Shown here: positions 45,189 through 59,500 of the stretch, one piece after another
Numbering within the stretch: position 1 is the stretch's first letter
How the letters are laid out: each line of letters opens with the position of its first letter
DNA from: Diatrype stigma
Taxonomy: Eukaryota > Ascomycota > Sordariomycetes > Xylariales > Diatrypaceae
Assembly (NCBI GenBank): GCA_022225965.2
Contig: JAKJXP020000009.1
Coordinates: 558,001-622,000 of the forward strand
Direction: 5' to 3'
Length of the DNA stretch: 64,000 nt
Made by a program: the position numbers and the translations under genes
Notes under the pieces: generated by a model
What the model saw: the letters and a program-made list of their open reading frames with translations, nothing else
What the model was told of the DNA's origin: nothing
Database searches by the model: none

Positions 45189-47676
45189 ACTCGTTTATCG
45201 CACCACCCAAGACTAAGAGGGGGGCGCTTCTTATCCAACCTCGAAATGCGCGCAAAGCTCAAACAAACCCCCTCTTGCGAAACGTCCTTATGACATGCAA
45301 CGTAGTTTATACGCCCTTAACCCTTCTGCACTGGGAGGTGACGAACGAGCGAGCTAGAGGGGTCGAATACCTTCTTTCTCTCCATCCGTCTCCAAATTTT
45401 CATCTATCTATATACACGAGACCCCACGAGATGGCGTTTCTTGGCGTTCTGGCGTTGGTGGCATGCTTTGTTTTGCTGCTCTTCGCCTGATACCAAATTT
45501 CTTCGTTCCCTGAGTTTTTTTTCCCTCCCTCGTCCCGCAACACGAGGATACATCTCTCCGGCTGGGTCTTTTTTTCCTTTTCCTCCGATGGGGAGAGAAC
45601 CACCTGGTCGGGAGGAATATCTAGTGAGGGGCGACGCGAGAAAACATCATCGCAGTTATCGACTTGTCTATTTTTGGGGAGCAGACTCTTTTTCATGCAA
45701 TCTTGAATTCTGTGGGCTTTTTTTCCTCCCAAGGGACGGCGATTGAGCCACCTTCGACATGCCAGTATGGTGGCTAATGGCTGGCATTTGGCCGATTCGT
45801 CGGTGCTCGGTGGTCTTGGTTTATTGTCCTGTTTTTTGTCTATGACAGTTTTGTGTCGTTCATATTCCCCCGGCGCACGCAGGCAGGATCTAAGAGGAGT
45901 AGAGGCTCTTTTTGGTCTCCCCACTTGGTCACCAACAGACATATTCGGTTCATCGATCCATCGATCGATCATCGAGGTTTGTGGGCTATACCGGAGCGGG
46001 CCTGCCGGCTTAGGTGGATGAACAGGATAGACGGGCGGGCGATCGGTCGGGCGGGTACGAGTGGACGGATGAAACTTCGGTTCACTTAGGGATTGGACCG
46101 TTACACAGTTTTGCTTTTTTGCGATAGGATAGGATAGGATAGAAAGACAAGTTAGGACCTTATTCTGCGTTTCGAAATCTACCTACCCTTTCAAAGAATT
46201 TGTCAACAACCCCATTCCAAGCTCTATGGTGTGATGTGATTTGCTCGATAGGACCAACTATGGCCAGCTACTCGTCCCTGAACTGGATGCATTGCGATTT
46301 TGCTTCCTTTCCACTATGTACGCACGGAAGAAAAAAATGAGAGGGTGGATGAGCACCTGAACCTGTCTCTAGTGATGTATCAACATGATTGATCATTAAA
46401 CATCACAGCCGTGTCGCTACCATGACCCAGTCAGGCAGGGGGTGGCGTAAAGCATCTTCTTTCTTACTCCTGGTAGAGCCGCAGTAGCAATAGCAATAGC
46501 AATAGCAATAGCAGTATCTGCTCGTTCCTTAACCATCCAACATCGACTATAAAGCAGGGAGAAGCCCTCGGGCTCTGGGATGGAGGGAGGCTAAGGTACC
46601 TAGATAGAGATCAAATTGCTTTTACGAAGTTAGACCTTGTGCTTCGTGTCTAATCTGCCCCCTCCCCCCACCACTTCTGTCCGGAGGTGAGGCAATGGGG
46701 GATGGGGGTTGAAGGGAGTACTCTGTATACTTCGTATATAAGTACAACTATATGCTCGCCTACCCACTCCCCCAATGCTTCTGTTATTCCATGGAGCCAA
46801 ATGATTGAAATACCCCCCGAGAGATAACGTGACGGCTATCTATAAATATCTTGGTCTAAGTAGTTTAAGAGTAGCCGTAATAAGGGCCACAGAAGGGACC
46901 ACCATGTTGCTATCTATTCATCTTGTTCGGTGGTCGTTCTGACATGAAGTAGATGATTTTTCGTGACTTACCAACTCAACCGTCCAAATGCCTACCCTGT
47001 GAGTTTTCCCTGCAATTTACAACGATCACCATTGTTATTTTCACTTTGGTAGGTATTGCATGCTTGCATATAACTCATGAATTTCATCGCAGGCAGCACA
47101 TGTTCTCGGAATAGTACTTTTCTCTCTATATCCTATTAGAGGCAGACTGGGATGCCAACCCCTAGTCCCGGACCAGGGCACAATGGTTTATGAAGCAACA
47201 GCTTTGCTCGACATTACAAGGAGCCTATATACATATAAACAACATTCTTGAATCAAATCTATCATCTACCGTCAACGCCCCAAGAACGCCGCTCCTCTCG
47301 AGTATCTGGACCCCCTCATGCTTCCGTAAGGCGTTCTATCACGCAACGTTCCCTAGGTCGACGGCTTCCCTACTGACTATACCAGGAAATCCTCTCGGTA
47401 ATAGCCACCAAAAGGGCGGTGCGTAGAGTATGCAAGTGAAATTCAATCGTCGAGACCGTAACTCCTTATACGCCACGAAAATGCGTGCAGTTGTCGTGAG
47501 ACCTTGGATGCCGGCAAGATATATCGGTGACCTTCGCACTTGTTCCATATCTCATCAGGTTCCGGTCCTCTCTTTATTAGTTCATATCATGTGGGATAAC
47601 CTCAGAGCTCATGATGCAGAGTCCTCCAGCCGCGTTCGCCCACAAGTCTTTAGTTGGCCTCGCAGTCTTGGCCCGA
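45189..47676. other. Gene-poor region between convergent genes, 2.5 kb
   Basis: Contains the 3' UTR of the membrane-protein gene and that of the DUF3405 gene. There is a 6-bp 'agcaat' tandem run at about 46484-46511 and a short 'ggata' run at about 46126-46140. A 190-codon minus frame at 45400..45972 is T/pyrimidine-rich on the plus strand and has no domain. Confidence 0.45.
46480..46513. repeat. Hexanucleotide microsatellite (agcaat)n
   Basis: Four to five tandem 6-bp units in the gene-poor stretch. Simple repeat. Confidence 0.88.
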
Positions 47677-50070
47677 TCAATGAATAAGGTCCTCGGGGTT
47701 TTCCCATTTTATCGGGTGCACCAGCATGCTGCGTAGGCACAGCCGGCCTGAACTGCTCGGATCTTCCTCTTCTTGTTGTCCACCACGGAGAGTGCCTTCG
47801 TCAGCATGACCTCCGTTATCATTACGGCCGTCCTTCTGCGCATAGCCTAGCCATTGGCGCCACAACAGTCCCGCAAACTCGCTGTTATAGTACCAGCTAG
47901 TACCTTTGAAGTTATGCTCGTTCATCAGATCAAATGGGGAACCATGACCACTAGTACTATGGTCGCGACCACCGTTGAATGCCTTGTCGATGTTCTTTGT
48001 TGGCCATGCGCGGTCCAAATAGACTGGATGTGGCGCATACACTGCTTTCAGCCCGTGGTGGAACGCCATGGTTGGTGGAAACATTTCGCTGAACATGCTG
48101 TGATGCATGCGCCACGTTTCTTCGTGCATTACAGACAGGAGACGGCGCGATAGTCGGGAAGCCGTGACGATGCAACTTCGACGGGGTGGCTTGCTGAGCT
48201 TGGTGTCATAGCCGGTAATATCCCCAGAAAATACCCAACCAGAATCTTCCGCATCGAAGAGTGGGTTCAGCGTGATGATATCGGCGTCTTCGCCCACACC
48301 ACATTTCGATAGGTCGGGCTGGTCATGGCAGCTGTCCGGAAGGAAATCTTCCCCGTGCCGTAGACTTATTTTACCAGGGAAAGTCACGGGGCCGAAAACA
48401 GGCTGTCTCCCAGAAGCCAAGGTCTCTTCCTCAACCGACTTTGTGAAGTTATCCCAATCTCCATGTAATGCCGGAATGTAATATTTGGCAGAACGCTCCC
48501 ACATACCCTGTCTACTCTGCTTTGCGGCCCATTTGCCCATCCTATCGAACAGTTCGTAATATGAGCCGGTCCAGCGCATATCCATTTCCCAGTTCCAGAA
48601 GTGTGCGTATTCTGGGTGGTTGATCGCAAAGTATTGAAGGGGCATGTGAGCCGATCGATACACACCATGGATATCGTCGTTCGATGGGTTGTCAAAGGTG
48701 GAGCCAAAATTGCCGGGATAGTATAGCTTCATCTGTGCCACCGACCACAGCGTACACAGACCGTGGAACTCCTTAGGAACGTTGTTATCCAGGATATTCT
48801 GGACCGTCGCATCATCCGCCCAGATCGGCGCATCATCATCGTGGACGTGGAGAAGGAAGTGCACATCGTATTCTCCTCCAGACTTCAGGTTTAGCTCAGA
48901 GATCATCGCACGGAAATTGAGAATCGTGTGGCGTGTCCATTTGAACCCCGTGAACAAACGGATGACAACGGCAGTCCGGTCGATCCTCTCAGGATGCATG
49001 TCGGCCAACTCGCTGTCCAAGGTAATGTTCCCGGTGAAGAAGCGATCCTGGTTATCGAGAACGCAACGCTCTTGTGCAGATGACCAGTCAATGGTCTCGT
49101 AGTTGATCATGCCCGTCTCCTCCCAGACTGCATCGCTGCCTTGCTTCTCTGTATCGAGACCGACACCAGTGCCTCCTTGCTCCAGGCCATAGCCAAGACC
49201 ATATGGTCCATATCGGCCGAATCGGTCAAAACATACATCCTGCCGAATATTGAGTAGGTCATATGATCCTATAGCAGGCTCTGCTTGTCCTTGCGGGACG
49301 CCATCATATGCGTAGAGATCAGGCGCCGGGGTCGTTTTCTCGGCATCAAGGTAACAAGTTCGGACAGGAGCATAGGTGCGTCGGTACTGCTCGGAATGGT
49401 AATCTGGATGAGAACGGTAGACCTGGGGTCTGGGAGGCTCGGTGTGAGGCACTAAGGGTACGGTAGGCTGCCCATCCGAAGCGCGGTGGCGTCTGGGGTA
49501 TTCTGGCTTGTACTCGGAGAATGGAACTAACGATCTGAGACCATTATAGAAACCATCGAGGCTGTGTGAAATGATTAGCCAAAGCTTCTCACAAACGTCT
49601 CCTTATTGATGGGGATCTTACTGTTTATATCGCAGCCAATGTGGTCCATTGTCATTTGACAGCTCGCCCTCGTCTTCTTTGAGTTCTTCCACCACTACTT
49701 CGTCCACTACTACTTCGTCCGTTGGATTGCTCTCGATCACCTCCGTCTCATCTTCGCTATGCTGCACTTGTAGGCCCGCATGTTCGTCGAATTCAGGACT
49801 GCTTTTTGACTGGCCTTTCCCAATGTTCATCAAATCAAATACTTCCCTCGATCTTTGGTTCAACCGGGGGTTGAACAGCGTGATAGACAAACAAGCGATG
49901 ACGACGAACGTCCAGATGAAGACCCTGCGGTAAAGACAATGACCAAGTAATGTCTTCACTCTTAGTTTCGGCTGTGGTTGGCTGAAGACAGGTAGACTGG
50001 GCTCTGCTTTTCCTGCTAAGAAAGTAGGCCAAGAGGAACTCCTAGGCACCAAGCTTGATATCCGGTCCAT
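47677..50070 (-). CDS. DUF3405 family type II membrane protein
   Basis: Two exons, 50070..49622 and 49561..47677, giving 777 aa. The Met at 50070 (MDRISSLVPRSSSW) is preferred over an upstream in-frame Met at 50259 because it puts one membrane anchor (RRVFIWTFVVIACLSITLF, about 48-66) near the N-terminus, with a basic cytosolic side. This predicts a Golgi/ER type II protein. An acidic stem (VVVDEVVVEELKEDEGE) follows. The large luminal domain has the family's blocks: TAVVIRLFTGFKWT, HFLLHVHDDDAPIW, HMPLQYFAINHPEYAHFWNW, EMDMRWTGSYYELFDRMG and WERSAKYYIPALHGDW. DUF3405 proteins are fungal, glycosyltransferase-like in layout and of unproven activity; the 'HDDD' is compatible with a metal-binding DxD. 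Long Gly/Tyr-rich segment (FGRYGPYGLGYGLEQGG) after the stem. Confidence 0.92.
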
Positions 50071-53000
50071 GTTATGCTGTAAGTAAGTGTAGTAGGCTAT
50101 TATCCAGTCCCTGTATTTGGTGTTGTGCATCAGAAGGGTGCTGCTTCTGCTGCTTTCCAGGCCGCTGAAGAAGCGTAAAGCACCCCTTTTATCGTCAAGT
50201 TCGATGTTATATAGGCACAGTGAGAGATGCGTATATAATAAAGGACTCGCAAATATCAATCACAAAGAAAATGGCAGGCGTGCTGTCCCGGGGAGAGGGC
50301 TATCACAGGCTCCTATTGCTCGAGAGGAGGCAGGCAGTGATGTCAATTATGGTGTAGATGATGGCTCGAGGGATGATGGAATGGGGTCAATGAACCATCA
50401 CTTTACAAGTGGCTGAACAATGTCGTCAGTCAAGGTTTCCATCTGAAAGGGCGTGCTCGCAGGTGGTTAAGGTGGGGACAATTGTGAATGCACGATGTGA
50501 CATGTGGGTGAGTGGTGTACAGAGAGATGGACGGGTCGGGATGCGCACCTGGAGATGGGAAACAACCGCCCAGTAGAATGGAATCGAGTATTAATTATTA
50601 CTAGGTTGTCGTCCAGTAGGCAGTATTGGTAGTAGTAACTTTATGAAAAAGGAAGTCCAGCCGGTTTGTTGTGCCCCACGTATGGCAGGAAAGAGCGTCG
50701 AACGAGTGCCGGGCACACAGACGAGAGGTTGTGTGGTTCCAAGTTGTGTTCTCGTTGATTAGATTTCTGACACGAGTTTCAGAAGTTTAGGTTCAAGTCT
50801 TGTTCTCCAAGGTCGGGCTGCACACTGGAGGTAGACAGACGGACGGAAGGCACAACTCTCAGAGTATCAGTGCCCGGGTGTCGGGTATGTATCGGATGCA
50901 GGTGGTACTAGGTAGGTAAGTAGGTATGTAACGAGAAACTCTACTCTACCACATACAATACATACGGTAGGCAGGTATGTCTAGGTATGTTGATGGATGT
51001 ATGCAGGTAGAAAGAGTAACTGCCTGAGAATGGAGTATATGTAGGTAGGATGTTCCGAGGTTGTATCTCTGGACTTCCTTACTAACGAAAGCATTAACAA
51101 AGGAACCCGCCGGAGACCAAGTCTGGTTCATAGGAGAAAAGAAAGGTGAACAATGTAGTATGCAATGGACTTAAAAGATGGGCTGAATGGGAGGGGCACA
51201 ATATGAAAAGGTGATCGATCATGTCGAGATGTCCAAGCTATTGATGATCGCCGGTGGCCCGAGTCCTGGCAGGTTCTGAGCCCAGAGTGTACCCTCACAG
51301 CCTTGAATTGCATCAGATAGGTAGCTGTGTATTGTACCTAGGTGCCCATGTGCATAGTTATTACCTGCTACCACTTTGATAAGGAACCTTGGAAGCACCC
51401 AAGTAATCTATACCTGTAATCTCCAGGTCTTCAGTGTTTCCCCTCTCCCGAAGATAAGGGTTCATTTGCGATCGTTTGCTAATAGATATGTGGGTGGGCA
51501 AAAAGTCAATTCCATTGAGTTACCTTGGCACACTTAAATCGTGTATGTACCTATTTGCAAAGCTACCTAGTACATCCAGGCCTACATACATGTACCTCCC
51601 TGTAGGTATATACATACATACATATACCTACTTGCCTTTCTGTAGTCTTTTAGGCACACAAAATGGATGCAAGGTGGTTCTCTGCAAGGCGGTTCTCTGC
51701 AAGGTCGTTGACATGTGTATGTAGATGGTAGGGGTCCGCGGGTGTGAACGTTCAAGTTGCAACTTCAGTCTTCTAGCGCGCTTCTGGTGACCTCAGTGTT
51801 GCTGCACACCACCAATGGGAAGTTAGGGAGACGCTCCGGAGGCTCTGCCAGCCTTTTGGGATTCATTATCCAACGGCGATTGGCTGTACGAATCCACTCT
51901 TTCTGCTCTTTTACCCGTTTCGTCATTCGCTAGCATTAGGTCAGAAACGGAAAATGTAAGATGAATACCGCCTAGTTGCTGGATCGGTTCCCCATATGAC
52001 CCATTAAGCTATCAACTTTGACAGGCCTGTCCTTTTGTACCTGCAGTACCTGCAGTACCTGGAGAGCGGGATCTTCATCATGGTGGATGCCATGTTGTGG
52101 ATAGCGTATGAAGTTGCTGTCCGGCCCTGATACCCCTGTCAGCCCCGACACGGCAACGGTTCTGTGGCGGTCTTGGCTCCCGTGCTTGACCGTGGTCCCT
52201 GACTCTGGTTTAGTCCAGTACCGGATATTAATCAACTTCAAGTGCACATTTTCCAAAATGTTTCCCTCTTACTTCTTAATCCATAACAATCAGTTCCTTA
52301 CAATTACCTTCAGTATGATCAAGCTATGCAATTGCGCAAAAATATGAGGTAGGTAAGTAATCAGATTAAGTACTTATGTACCTGCTGGATCCCAAGGTAT
52401 GTACCTAAGAAGGTCACCCCCCTATAAAAAAGAAGCATTCAGGACATCTAGTGTAAGGCGGTCAACCGGCCGATCAGGATATTTGACAGGTATGTTCGTA
52501 CGACACCTTGCTCTGTTCCTCAACGCTAAGGACGCATACCCCTTGTGTCAATCCCCTGAAAGGCGGCTGTAGGTATTCTGCAGTGCTACACCAAAACGCG
52601 AAACACTCAGGTAACAGGGTTCCCGCAGTCAACTAGGGGACGTGGGGGCCCGACTCATGTCACTCGGTCAGCCTCTTATTGCACCCCTATTACATCATTC
52701 ATGTCGGTGGTATTGTATGTAGGTAACTAGGTAGCTGTATACCTAGGTAGGTAGGTATACTTACGTGCTGTGTTGTGTATGACAAAGGTAACGACCTGAT
52801 AGGAACTTGGGTGTATGTTGGCTTTGGACTTGCATATGACTTAAGCTCATGTTTACTACCACCTATTCATAAGCAGGTTCTACAAGGTTCCAGGGTTTTC
52901 CAGCTACATCTGTAGGTTAGCTGGGAGTTCACAAAATACCAAAATGCTTGCATAACTTATTGCGAGGAAATACCACTTCAGCGACTTAATCTGACAATCT

Positions 53001-54699
53001 AAAGTGTTGCTGATCCAAGATAGCGCTATGCAATAGGTATTCTCTATTATGTTCTACGAATCGGCTGGCTACCTACCTAATGGCGTTCCCGGCTACGGGA
53101 ACCCCCTTCCTGAAATTAAGTAAACGCGTCATGCCGGCATGTACATATGTAGGGCTGTAAGATGTGCCGGTTGAATAGGTTCCTTGGCAGCTTGGCTGTT
53201 CATGAACTCCACCGACAGTGCGGTGGAGCTATGCGAAGCTCCAATCTTCATTGCCACAAGCGGTACAGTAGGACTACTACTCCCAGTATGAGTGCTTGCA
53301 ATTGATATTCAGGGACAGCATAATACTCAGTATGAGCAACCCATAGCGCCGATGGCGTCAGTTGTCTTCATCAAGCAACCAAGAATACTCCCGTCCTATC
53401 GTTCGTACTTCGTAACGTAGACTACTGCACTGCTGATGAAATAGATAGACAGATGGATGGAAACACAGATAGACAGACGGACATACCATGAAGAGCTTCC
53501 ATCTTCCACGGTTTTAGCCTCGTTTGTAGGGCGAAGCTTTGTGGCGTATGTACAATACCCGGACATGCAGTTACGTACAATCTTAAGGGATAGTACATAC
53601 TGTACGTACTAGGCTGCTAGGTTAGGGGCCAGGTCGGGGGCCAAGGAGCAGGGACGATCTCTCGGCAGTCCGTCTCGAAGATCCACCATCTCGCTATGGA
53701 ACCCTGTCAACCTGGTCCCCCCTCCCTGTCAGCGCCCGTTAGCGTGCATTTAGTGGACATGGGTGGGCGCGCCGCTTCGTCTGAACAATGGGCACACGGT
53801 AGGCATTGCACTGCAGATCGAGGCCCTCTGACAGTACGGCTGGCATTGAAACAATGGGTGTAACGAAACCTCAGCAGCCACTGCAGTGGGTGAGTGGCTA
53901 AAATCGGTTCGAATAATCCATCCAACAATCCATCCCTGGTTCGTACATAAAATTAGCATGCCCAGATAACCAAAGGCTTACGCGTCTAGCACATGCAACT
54001 CGACACAAGACGATGGACGTTCGAGATGTGCAAGTCATGTTGGCGACGCGCCTTTGTGCTCGAACATCAGGTACAATTCATACATACGTAGCAACACGTC
54101 CCGTGGATTTATGTCCAAATCAGGCAGCCCAGGCATCTTCTGCCACACAGATTCTGAAAATTCTACCTCGAAATATGAGGCTCAGTTATCAAGGCTGAAG
54201 ACTTGCCATCAGCGCCTCAGCAAGCTTGGTAACCTAGGAGTGCGAGTCTCTGGTCCCTGAATACCTACATGTACAATACCTATTTGATCGTAGGGAGGAT
54301 AGTCATCGGGATAATCATTGAATCTACCTACCTACACACATACCACCACCACAACCACTGCACCACGTGGCTGACAATCGACTGATGCAATACCTAGCAT
54401 GATTGACGCCCGGGTTCGATCAACAGTAGTTCTAGGTACGATATTCGAACCGTGAACCGTCAGGATTGGGGTTCGAAGGCACAACTAAATGCAGGATCTG
54501 ATGATGATCTCTCTGCTTGTCCTCATTGTTCAACCTGCTTAGGTATGTAAATGATTGACTGGTCTGTTTACATAGAAGCTTTAAATCGATCTGATCAGAT
54601 CGTATTCACTTAGTTGGAATTAGCATTAGTCTATACTGCTGATCTATATGGCCAAAACCCGGCAGCCATGCCAGGCTATCATGTGAACCTTCCATCATA
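50071..54699. other. Gene-poor region, 4.6 kb
   Basis: The longest stretch without a supported gene. It is full of 'ggtaggta/tacctacc' and 'atacataca' tracts (for example about 50905-50935, 51575-51630, 52730-52760). No transposon ends, RT or transposase motifs and no tRNA were recognised. Open frames are all under 100 codons. The left end contains the DUF3405 promoter. Confidence 0.4.
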
Positions 54700-56579
54700 C
54701 TACACGTCCTCCCTTTTAGGTGGGATGTCGTGCGTTGCAGCCGCTCTCTGGTTATCGCCAGCATGATGCTCGTTCGTATCACGGAGGGCTTCGTCACCAG
54801 GCACAACGCCACTCTTCTCTGCCAACGCCCTCTTCCTCTTTACTCGCTTCTTCGCATCAACTTTGTCCCTCCACACTTTCCCATATTTTATCGTAAGCAC
54901 CGCGCCTCCGGAAGCGGCTACCATGAAGAGCGCGCTGATGGTTGAAAACCAGCCTATCCCGATGGAGTCCTTGGCTGGCAGCACTACGGCCATGCCCAGG
55001 CATCCGAACAGGTAACGGATCACATAGTTGCCAGCAATTACCTCTCCGCTCCGCCCTGGCATCACATCTAGGCAATACGTATTCAGGCTCGGGAAGCAGA
55101 AGAGCTGGGCCATCCCCTGAAAGAACAGTACGATCACTGTCAACGGGATGCCGCCCACCTCCTTCTCGACGCACCAGCCATACAACAGCATGCATATGGG
55201 AATCACAATTCCCATGAATGGAAGTGCTGATATCAAGCGGTCTTCCGCGATGCGGACCCCCCGCTTCTTGATGTATTTCCTCACGATGTAGTCAGCATAC
55301 CGACCCCCGAAGAATGTTCCCGTGAGGTAGCCGCAGCCTGGCGCAAGATAGAACAGGCCGCCCTGCATCGGCGTTGTGAGGTTGTAGCGCGGGTTCAGGA
55401 CGTAGCGTATCGGGGTCAATAGACTATACATGTTCCAGACCAGGGACGAGCTCGAAAGGCCGATAAGCAGGAGGTTCGGGTACTCGTACAGTCGGATGAC
55501 CCGCCACGGGTTGATCATGGGCCATAGGATCTTGGCCTTGTCGATCCCGCTATGGCCCACGAGATCGTCTATCCTCTTATGGTAGATGGTCTCCGGGAGG
55601 ATGAAGTACGTTCCGATCAGGGCGACGCCCGCCAGGGCCGTCTGCAACCAGAAAATCACCCGCCACGACACGTAGGTGACGATGATACCGCCAAGGAACG
55701 GCCCAAAGGCCGGGCCGACCAGCGTCCCCGACATGAACCATCCGGTTGCCGTGCCCCGCTCCACCGGTTTATAAATATCACTGTACGCGAGTCAGATGAT
55801 TGGTCGGACATGGATCGTGGGACGGGTTTGGTCTTATTACCTTATGACAGCAGAGCCGACCAGAAGGAACGAGGTCCCTTCGAAGGCCGTCAAAATACGG
55901 AACACAAAGAAAGACGCGAGATTGGGCCCCAGCGCTGTTCCGATGCTGCTTGCCAAGAAGCCAACACCAGTCACCATTGTGATCTAGATCACATGGAGGT
56001 TGATCTATTAGCAACGATCTTCATGACTGATCCGAATTTACGGATGGACGCATGATAGGATGATAAGGTAAGGTAAGGTCAGTTGCTCACCACTCTCCTG
56101 CCATACACCTGGCTGAGCGGGCCCCAGAACATAGGAGACAGCCCCATGAACAGCATGTACAGCGCGTTTACGATGTTGATGATGGAACCCGTGGTATCGT
56201 ATTCCTTGGCAACCTCAGGGGTAGCCGCCAAGACCGAGGTGCTCGATATCGGCGCCAGGAAGGCGCAATAGGAAACCAGGACGACGATGACGGACTTGCG
56301 GGCCGGCGAGTACCGGTCGTAGAAGTCGTCCGGGATCTGGACGATGGAGCTGGTGGGCTCCATCACGGCGTCCGGCCCCATCGAGTGCCGGGTCGAGAAG
56401 CGGTCCAGCTCGTTCTCTAGGTCCACGCGGACCGAGTCCACCTCCCCTCCGTCACGGGACGAGGAGTCACTAGCCCGATCATTGTCACCGGCGTGGGAGC
56501 GTATTCTGCTCGGCGGCTGGCGCGAGTCGACGGACGTGGTGTCGTCACGCTTATCCTCGGTGTCAGGCATCAGGGGCAA
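54700..56579 (-). CDS. Major facilitator superfamily transporter (DHA1-type drug:H+ antiporter)
   Basis: Three exons, 56579..56091, 55983..55841 and 55780..54700, giving 570 aa (or 567 from the second Met at 56570). The N-terminus is a long hydrophilic, Ser/Asp/Arg-rich cytosolic tail of about 95 residues. The first helix starts at KSVIVVLVSYCAFLAPISST. The MFS motif A loop is GPLSQVYGRR, split from helix 3 by intron 1. The antiporter motif C is GTLVGPAFGPFLGG in helix 5 (after SDIYKPVERGTATGWFMSG). Twelve helices can be counted in all, with a large central loop after LPETIYHKR. The sequence resembles Qdr/Aqr1-like multidrug or organic-acid exporters; the substrate is not predictable. The C-tail is basic (KKRVKRKRALAEK). 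It has no biosynthetic neighbours. Confidence 0.93.
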
Positions 56580-59500
56580 GGGGCAAGGGGGATCGATATG
56601 ATATCGGCTCGTATTTTTTTATGGTACTACTAAAAAGAGCAGCGATGAGGATATCATCATATATTATACACCAGGAAGCAACTTTTGCATGCGGGATAGG
56701 TAGGTAATAGCTGGCGGCCAACAAGGGGGTGGGCACGCGGCAGCAGCTTTTATTTGTATAATAGATGCGGTGAAAGCAGCGAAAGTTTCTTCAAGCGAAC
56801 AAATCACGTTCAAGCCTCTGCATACAACATGGAAATATAGCCCTTGGTTATCATGTCAACCATGGAAGTGGCAATGGGAGAAGAGAGGGTGTAACGTTAG
56901 ATGTAAGTAGGCAAGGTAGCTTTTAGGAGCGGGACCCGTTGCCTTATAAACGTATAGGGGAATTTTCTAGGTGTGCTGTTTGCTTAATTGCCTATACATT
57001 TGCGTTGGCACTTACCTCATCCTATCGCCGTGGCCGCGTCCTTGACGCAGGCAAGTCGTTTTTTCCGAAGAAATATACACCGCTGCGGCATTCAGGCACC
57101 TTCTCTCGTTTTTCCTCTCCCAATTCCCAAGTGTTAGCACCGAAGACGGCCGAGTATCGGCGGATATGGGGAAGGCAGGCTTGGCTTGAAAAGGCATAGC
57201 GACGTCCGCAAATTCCTGTTTGGGCCATTTGACGGCTTCAGGTCCATAATTCGGCCGGCTTCTATTACCGACGCTGATGCTCCCATTGGTGCGATCGATG
57301 GAGCGGTCCGTGGCAGGAACGATTAGAAAGAAAAAAGACGAAAAAAAGCTTTCATTCCCCACGCCCTTTCGACCTTAGGTGAGAAGCCAACGAGGCGGCA
57401 AGGTGGCTGGGCGGGTACCGGGAAGGAAAGTGAATCTCTGCCGTAGGCTAAGGCGGCAATGACTCTTGTCTTGCTTGCTTAACTCGGCATCAGGCACCGA
57501 AGTCTACTAGGTACCTAGGTACCTAGTAATTGATAACGATAACCTACGTGTGCTTCTGAATCCAATGATGGGGATGAGTAAGTACAAACCTGCAATCATA
57601 TTCGCCAATTGGTAAGTCTAGACAGAGTTCGCTTGTGCAAAGGGACGGGGGCAAGCTGCAGAGAAGCCCGATTTTGAAGCAAGGCCAAGTCGGGTGTCTT
57701 ACCGGCTTGCAAAAAAGGATGGCCCCGGCTACACTGGGCTTTCGGGTATGGACACCGACGGTTATTTCCGGGCGAGTCATCCACCCGTGGACCTCTATAG
57801 GGTCCTACTGGGCATCTATGGTTGTGGAGTTGCTTGATCGGCATGGTACCGGTTGGTCGCCGGCGGACTGGTCCGAGGTTCGGTTCGGTAACAACCGCCA
57901 CCCTCTTCGATGCCCGTCTGGCAGTACCTAGAATCACGCACAATCAACAACATAATTACATAGTAAGAACAGAGCACTACCAAAATGAGAAAGCAGCGGA
58001 ATGCCCGGTTCCTGCTGTGTCTCTGTTAACAGGCAGATTTCTATATTTGAGAGAGCGGCTTGCTGGACTACATACGCGTATCAGTCCATCCTAGGTGGGA
58101 TGCCGGATGCTAAAGGAGAATTCCTATCGATCGGTCTGCCTACGATACGAACATTGATGATTGGGGTCCGCCTCAAGTGCACGGTCAGCAAACTAAGTAA
58201 CCTGCCAGCTCGGCTATCTGCCACATGCCTGCATACCTGTAAGCACGTAACTAGCCAGCTGACTCTTCCCTCATAACCTTCCGAGTTGCGGCATCGCTGA
58301 CACAGCTCATCGGTTCCAGGGTCTAAAGATCCCGCACAAGGTAGTTTGATAGCCCCAGATTGATTAGTCGCCAGGTTGCTACCGATGGCCGAGATGCTGT
58401 GCCGTGCCATGCTTCATTCTCCTCTAGAGTAAGCTTCAGTCGTGATTCCATGTTCAGAGGCCATCGATACTACCTAAATAACAATGCTCAAGTCCCAAAT
58501 GTCCTAGAGGGCCACAAAATCACTGGGAATTGACGTTCGACTAGGGCCACAGCAATGTCCCTACCTCATGACAGCAAGGAAGGCACGAAGTATAAGATTT
58601 GAATTACATACGTCATCGTTGAGACGTCCTAAACCTGGGGCCCCTCAATGTCCATTTGTAGTGCCTCAAGTAGGTACCTACCTACCTACCTATGTAGGTA
58701 GGCATCAATGATGCCGGCCTCTAAACCTCTGTATCCAGTTAGAGACCATGAAAGTGCCATCCGATGGCTTAGGTACTATCCGCAATAGAAATATGAATAG
58801 ATTCAGGTTGTTTGTAGCACTGGCTGATACCTAGGTACCTACCCGTTGACAGTGGGCCTTATCGAGCATACCTCCTACACTTGTGTTCTGATGTACAGAT
58901 GGCAAGAAATTCCATCTTGCAAGGATCGTGACCCTCATTCTCATATGTACGGGCTACGCCAGTCTTTTGAATTATCTTTAAGTAGGTAGGTAGGCAGGCA
59001 CTTAATTCTCTGGGCAGTAACTATACCTTGGTCCAAACTGCGGCCTCTTAGAGTATGAGCTAGAGATGCCGCCCGACCATCGATGCTCTAACTACGACGC
59101 CTGGGTACCAGAGATGACTGTAGACTTTAGGGAACCCAGTCAAAATCGTAGGTACCTAGTATCAAGCAGGCAAAGTACTTGATGCAGCTTCATCGAGTTA
59201 GATCAGGAAGGGGCCGATGATGAAGCGCGACTTCCCAAACTTTAGCTACATGATCGCCGGCTTCGGAGTTGATGACACAGTGAAAGGGGAGCAAAGGACA
59301 TCAGGAGTTTGCAAAGCATCATCACTGTGATAAAATTGGATACATCTGAATCAGGAGCGGTGAAGGACGTGTACCCAATTACCTGGCTTATACTCGTGAT
59401 ATCCTCGGAAGGCACGACCAGAGCACCCTAGCAAGATCCTCCTGTCTGCTTGAGGATACGCGAAACGGTTGCTGCTAGTCATAAACTGACAGGGACCACT

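Noticed and set aside
45400..45972. 190-codon minus-strand frame downstream of the membrane-protein gene
   Set aside because: It is antisense to a T-rich 3' UTR, has no domain and no conserved features.
54390..54440. A T-loop-like 'gggttcgatc' suggesting a tRNA
   Set aside because: The bases on either side of the loop do not pair as a T-stem and no D-arm or anticodon arm could be placed.
57012..58410. Several frames of 85-116 codons on both strands
   Set aside because: They overlap each other on opposite strands, have no domains and show no consistent exon structure.
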